From contig JAUWIR010000104.1 of NCBI GenBank assembly GCA_030605265.1, positions 1 through 10,070 of the forward strand: a DNA stretch of 10,070 nucleotides, written 5' to 3'. This document shows, in pieces, positions 5,863-10,070 of the stretch (position 1 is its first letter; every line of letters begins with the position of its first letter). The notes beneath the pieces are model-generated. The model was given only the letters and a program-made list of their open reading frames with translations. It did no database searches and was not told the origin of the DNA. A program made the position numbers and the translations under genes. Source of the DNA: Pseudomonadota bacterium. GTDB lineage: Bacteria > SZUA-182 > DTGQ01.

Positions 5863-8800
5863 ATGAAAGCATTTAAAATAATTGCCTTAACTCCCGCTGG
5901 TCACCCTGAACCATCGATAGCTATTGCCGCCTCGCGAGCTGGTGACCTGGGGGTCCTGAATTTAGAATTTTCGCATGATCTTGAGGAGGCTCTTCAAAAT
6001 ATAAAAAAATTAAATCTCTACGCTAAAAATGACTTTGGCCTCAAACTTGATGTACAATCACATCTTTTTGAAGATTTATCTGCGGCCTTAGCAAAACTTC
6101 CTTACGAGAGGCTCCGCTATATAATACTAACCTCCGGCTCAATTCAATATTTAAGAAAATACGTTCGTCTCTTCCAAGACCTTGGGTTAAAAGTTTTTCT
6201 GGAATGTATTTGCCTTCGTCAAGCACAAATCGGCAAAGATATTGGCGCTGATGGAATTGTTGCCAAAGGTCATGAAGCAGGTGGAAAAATTGGAGAAGAA
6301 ACTTCATTTATTTTGCTCCAAAAATTCCTTGCAGACCTGTCATTACCCGTTTGGGCATATGGAGGAATCGGTTTGCTTACTGCCGCTGCCTGCTATGCAG
6401 CAGGAGCTCAAGGCGTAGTACTTGATAGCCAGCTGTTGTTAACCAAGGAATCACCAATACCCCATGAAGTAAAATCTCGGTTATTTGCTTTAGATGGAAG
6501 TGAAACTCTCTGTATTGGGGTTACCTTAAACTCTGCATATCGTGTTTACGGAAGAATTAATTTTCCAGTAATAAAAGAATTTGCCAATCTTGAACAAAAA
6601 TTGTCCCAAGATAATTCCCTGGAAAAAGTAAAAGATTGGCGGGAAATGGTCAGACGACGTGTGGATTGGCATTCTCTTGATGATAATCTTTTCATTTTGG
6701 GACAAGATATTTCCTTGGCTTCCTCACTTGCTTTAAAATTTGGAACAACTGGAGGGGTCCTCCAAGGGATCCGCAAATTAATAGAGAAAACTATTTACTC
6801 TGCAGCCCAAAATCCACCATTACGGGAAAATACTCCTTTAGCAAGAACGCACGGCACTCGTTATCCAATTGTGCAAGGCCCCATGGCCAGAATTTCAGAT
6901 ATCCCCCAATTTAGCAAAAAAATCGCCCAAAAAGGGGCCCTGCCCTTCATTGAATTAGCTATGATGGGGAAACAAAATGTTTTACCTTTATTGAACCATT
7001 GTCAAGAACAGCTTGGTGAATATCCTTGGGGAGTTGGGCTTTTAGGGTTTATCCCTCCTGAATTATTTAAAGAGCAAACAGAGATCATCAATAGGATCAA
7101 ACCCTCGTATGTGTTAATTGCCGGAGGAAAGCCCGAACAGGTTAAATATTTGGAGCAACATGAGATCCCAACTTACCTTCACTGTCCTTCAGCAGAGCTG
7201 CTGAAAATCTTCTTAAAAGAGGGGATTAAAAAATTTATTTTTGAAGGCATGGAATGCGGAGGACATTTAGGCCCTAGAAGCAGTTTTATCTTGTGGGAGA
7301 CCTGTGTTGCAGTATTACTTGATTTCCTTTCTACACGGCAAGACACTCCCTCGTATCAAGTGCTTTTAGCAGGCGGCATTCATGATGCTATCTCATCTTT
7401 AATGGCCTCCATTATTCTATCCCCCTTAGTTGATCTGGGTGTGAAAGTAGGTGTCCAGGTAGGCTCCGCTTATTTATTTACAGAAGAGGCGGTCTCTTCA
7501 GGTGCGATTGTTAAAAATTTCCAAGAACAACTATGCACGGCTAAAGGTACCGTCCGATTGAAGGCCGCTCCCGGATACGTCACCAGGTGTCTGCCTACTC
7601 CTTTTACTCAACTGTTTAATCAAAAAAAACTAAAAATGATCTCCAAGGGATATCCCCTTGATAAAATCCGTGATGAGTTGGAAACCTTGAATCTTGGCCG
7701 GCTCAGAATGGCCGCCAAGGGGATCGAACAGCTTTCTGCTGATGAAAATGATTTCATCGAATTGCCAAAAGAGGAGCAAATAGATAAAGGCGTATATTTG
7801 GTCGGCCAAATCGCCGCTCTTCGCAGTAATGCCTGCACTATTGAGCAGCTCCATAAAAGTATTAGCCATGGGGGATCAGAGGAGTTAAAAAAATATATTA
7901 AACCTGAAAAATCTTTTGTAATTGAACAAGATACACCTCAGGTCCCTGAGGTGGCCATAATAGGTATGGCTTGCGTTTTACCAAAAGCCTCTGATATTTT
8001 TACTTACTGGTCAAATATTCTCAATAAAATAAACGCCATAGAAGAAGTGCCTCCTGATAGATGGGACCATAAAATTTATTACCATCAAGATCGAAAAGCG
8101 TTGGATAAAATTTATTCTAAATGGGGTGGATTTATTAATGAAGTTCCCTTTGACCCTATGGAGTATGGGATGCCTCCTAATACTCTTCAATCTATTGAAC
8201 CCTTGCACCTCATAACACTCCAAATAGTAAGAGATGCTCTTAAAGACGCAGGCTATCTCAAGAGAGTTTTCTCAAAAGAAAAAACCTCTGTAATCATCGG
8301 CGCTGGTGGCGGTGTTGCTGATTTGGGCATCAAGTACAGCATCCGTTCTTTTTTCCCGCTCATGGAGAGAATGAGCAAAGGAGAAATAGAGGCAAACCGA
8401 TGTATTGCAGGATTAAACGGCTTCTTGCCTGAATGGACGGAAGATTCCTTTCCCGGCATTTTAATGAATGTGGCCGCAGGAAGAGTAGCCAATCGATTTG
8501 ATTTAGGAGGAGTAAACTTTACAGTCGATGCAGCCTGTGCATCTTCAATGGCGGCAATTTATTTAGCTGAAAAGGAATTGCAAAGTTACAGCAGTGATAT
8601 GGTCATTGCAGGGGGAAGTGATACCATGCAAAATCCCTTCACCTATCTTTGCTTTTCCAAAACCCAAGCTTTATCTCCCTCAGGCAGATCATGTCCACTC
8701 GATGAAAGCGCTGACGGCATAGTACTTGGCGAGGGAGTAGCCATTATTATCTTAAAAAGGCTTGCCGATGCTGAAAGAGATGGAGATAGGATCTATGCAG

Positions 8801-10070
8801 TTATAAAATCTGTCGGAAGCTCCAGCGACGGCCGTGACAAATGCCTGACTGCGCCACGTCCTGAAGGACAAACCCTTGCTCTTCAACGAGCATATAGCCA
8901 AGCCAAAATATCCCCTTCTACCATAGGATTAATTGAAACTCACGGCACAGGAACAGCAGTAGGAGACAGGACCGAAGTCCAGGCCCTGAGTGAGGTCTTT
9001 AATAATGCCCGGGCAAAACGTCAAAGTTGCGCTATCGGAGCTGTTAAATCAATGATTGGCCATACAAAATGCACTGCGGGAGTTGCCGGCATGATCAAAG
9101 TGGCTATGTCGTTATATTCAAAAGTATTACCGCCGACAATAGGGGTTGTTAAGCCTAACCAAAAGGCCAATTTTAATGAGACACCCTTTTATGTAAATAC
9201 GGAAACCCGCCCCTGGTTCAATAGTGATAAAAGTCACCCTCGGCGAGCAGGAGTAAGCGCTTTTGGTTTCGGGGGAACAAATTTTCATGCCGTATTAGAG
9301 GAATATACACAAGATTATGGCCAAGAGAATGCTAAACCCCTTTTTTGTCAGTGGCCCGCGGAATTGTACGTTTGGACGGCTGAGTCAAAAGAGCAATTAA
9401 CAAAAGACTTAAACAATTTTTTGGCTAAATCGGAAAAACTCTCTTCAAATCAGTTATTAGAACTGGCCTATCATCAATGGCAAAAAGCAAAAGCAGCTTT
9501 AAAGAAGCCGCCGGTGAATTTCCGATTAGCCATAATAGCAAAAGATCAAGAAGACTTGGTGAAAAAAATTACCCTGACTCAAAATCTGTTACCTTCTAAT
9601 TCTCCGGATGCGCAAGGAATTAATGGGATATACTTAACAGAATTATCGAATATTATTCATGGGAAAGTAGCCTTCCTTTTCCCTGGCCAAGGTGCACAAT
9701 ATCCTGATATGGCTAAGGATATTATCTTGCATTTCCCTTGGGCCTTGTCCCATTTTGAGTCTTTGGACTCATTTTTAAAGCCGAAATTAAAGAATTTTCT
9801 CACCGATTATATTTTTCCCATTCCTGTTTTCAATGAAGAAGAAAAGGCCCGGCAGCTTAAACGCCTCACCCGAACACGAGTTGTTCAGCCGGCCATTGGA
9901 GCGGTGAGTACTGTTCTTTTTCATCTTCTCCAAAAACATGGTGTTTCCCCTGACATGACAGCTGGGCACAGCTATGGAGAATATGCCGCCCTTTGGGCGG
10001 CCGGGTGCTTATCAGATGAATCCTTGATGTTTTTATCTGAAGCAAGGGGGAGGATAATAGAGGATTTAAC
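5863..10070 (+). CDS. Giant fatty-acid/polyketide synthase: tandem enoyl-reductase-like domains, ketosynthase, acyltransferase (N-terminal part)
   Basis: The frame is open from ATG 5863 to the window edge (1402 codons, no stop). GAGGG (5847-5851) supports the start. Module 1 (about 1-300) is nitronate-monooxygenase-like: ASRAGDLGVL, GADGIVAKGHEAGGKIG (128-144), YGGIG (166-170), AAGAQGVVLDSQ. Module 2 (about 326-565) repeats the fold with YPIVQGPMA (334-342), FEGMECGGHLG (460-470), LLAGGI (501-506) and VQVGSAYLFTEEA (531-543). A conserved linker follows with LNLGRLRMAAKG and VGQIAALRSNACTIEQLH (647-664). The ketosynthase (697 to about 1147) has DAACASS (Cys892), HGTGT (His1027), GHTKCTAG (His1067) and GFGGTNFH. 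The acyltransferase opens with FLFPGQGAQYPDM (1271-1283) and has GHSYGE with Ser1370. KWGGF and PPNTLQSIEP in the ketosynthase resemble PfaA/HglE secondary-lipid synthases, which build long acyl chains iteratively. Modules 1 and 2 are relatives of FMN-dependent FabK/PfaD and probably do enoyl reduction. Carrier, ketoreductase and dehydratase parts are expected downstream. The product is unknown. Confidence 0.93.
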   Translation, partial: MKAFKIIALTPAGHPEPSIAIAASRAGDLGVLNLEFSHDLEEALQNIKKLNLYAKNDFGLKLDVQSHLFEDLSAALAKLPYERLRYIILTSGSIQYLRKYVRLFQDLGLKVFLECICLRQAQIGKDIGADGIVAKGHEAGGKIGEETSFILLQKFLADLSLPVWAYGGIGLLTAAACYAAGAQGVVLDSQLLLTKESPIPHEVKSRLFALDGSETLCIGVTLNSAYRVYGRINFPVIKEFANLEQKLSQDNSLEKVKDWREMVRRRVDWHSLDDNLFILGQDISLASSLALKFGTTGGVLQGIRKLIEKTIYSAAQNPPLRENTPLARTHGTRYPIVQGPMARISDIPQFSKKIAQKGALPFIELAMMGKQNVLPLLNHCQEQLGEYPWGVGLLGFIPPELFKEQTEIINRIKPSYVLIAGGKPEQVKYLEQHEIPTYLHCPSAELLKIFLKEGIKKFIFEGMECGGHLGPRSSFILWETCVAVLLDFLSTRQDTPSYQVLLAGGIHDAISSLMASIILSPLVDLGVKVGVQVGSAYLFTEEAVSSGAIVKNFQEQLCTAKGTVRLKAAPGYVTRCLPTPFTQLFNQKKLKMISKGYPLDKIRDELETLNLGRLRMAAKGIEQLSADENDFIELPKEEQIDKGVYLVGQIAALRSNACTIEQLHKSISHGGSEELKKYIKPEKSFVIEQDTPQVPEVAIIGMACVLPKASDIFTYWSNILNKINAIEEVPPDRWDHKIYYHQDRKALDKIYSKWGGFINEVPFDPMEYGMPPNTLQSIEPLHLITLQIVRDALKDAGYLKRVFSKEKTSVIIGAGGGVADLGIKYSIRSFFPLMERMSKGEIEANRCIAGLNGFLPEWTEDSFPGILMNVAAGRVANRFDLGGVNFTVDAACASSMAAIYLAEKELQSYSSDMVIAGGSDTMQNPFTYLCFSKTQALSPSGRSCPLDESADGIVLGEGVAIIILKRLADAERDGDRIYAVIKSVGSSSDGRDKCLTAPRPEGQTLALQRAYSQAKISPSTIGLIETHGTGTAVGDRTEVQALSEVFNNARAKRQSCAIGAVKSMIGHTKCTAGVAGMIKVAMSLYSKVLPPTIGVVKPNQKANFNETPFYVNTETRPWFNSDKSHPRRAGVSAFGFGGTNFHAVLEEYTQDYGQENAKPLFCQWPAELYVWTAESKEQLTKDLNNFLAKSEKLSSNQLLELAYHQWQKAKAALKKPPVNFRLAIIAKDQEDLVKKITLTQNLLPSNSPDAQGINGIYLTELSNIIHGKVAFLFPGQGAQYPDMAKDIILHFPWALSHFESLDSFLKPKLKNFLTDYIFPIPVFNEEEKARQLKRLTRTRVVQPAIGAVSTVLFHLLQKHGVSPDMTAGHSYGEYAALWAAGCLSDESLMFLSEARGRIIEDL

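Noticed and set aside
6041..8492. Several minus-strand frames of 70-88 codons inside the synthase
   Set aside because: They lie antisense within a continuous, domain-rich reading frame, and none shows a recognisable motif or ribosome site.
1..10070. CRISPR array, tRNA or rRNA genes
   Set aside because: No regularly spaced repeats were seen, and no tRNA cloverleaf or rRNA-like segment was recognised on either strand.

Overview
The window is AT-rich bacterial DNA with good Shine-Dalgarno sequences and compact genes, and it reads as a Gram-negative chromosome. The lineage is uncertain. Four features are familiar from anaerobic or environmental lineages such as Planctomycetota (anammox type), Desulfobacterota or Nitrospirota: a UDP-glucuronate-type sugar epimerase, a glutamine synthetase without the adenylylation-type C-terminus, an ECF sigma factor with a zinc-finger partner, and a very large fatty-acid/polyketide synthase. 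This placement is an inference from gene content; no marker gene settles it.

Left part (1-2230, all + strand): the last 58 codons of an NAD-dependent sugar-nucleotide epimerase; a 471-bp non-coding stretch rich in short inverted and direct repeats; a dodecin (70 aa flavin-storage protein) followed by a long hairpin; and a complete FAD-dependent L-2-hydroxyglutarate oxidase/dehydrogenase-like enzyme.

Middle part (2255-5343, all - strand): in transcription order, an ECF-type RNA polymerase sigma factor (GTG start), a soluble zinc-finger (HxxxCxxC) protein that is probably its anti-sigma factor, and a type I glutamine synthetase (glnA). The glnA gene converges on the L-2-hydroxyglutarate enzyme with only 24 bp between the two stops.

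Right part (5863 to the window end, + strand): the first 1402 codons of a giant multidomain synthase, still open at the edge. It has two tandem FMN-type nitronate monooxygenase/FabK/PfaD-like enoyl-reductase modules, a linker, a full beta-ketoacyl synthase (catalytic Cys892, His1027, His1067), and the first part of an acyltransferase (GHSYGE, Ser1370). The ketosynthase resembles that of PUFA/secondary-lipid synthases (PfaA/HglE type). Acyl carrier, ketoreductase and dehydratase domains would be expected beyond the window.

The sigma-factor gene and the synthase gene are divergent around a shared 519-bp AT-rich region. The main hypothesis is that the sigma/zinc-finger pair controls this secondary-lipid synthase. 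The most unusual observation is that the two reductase modules are not equivalent: module 2 keeps the FabK-type GGH histidine (His468), while module 1 has lysine there (Lys142).
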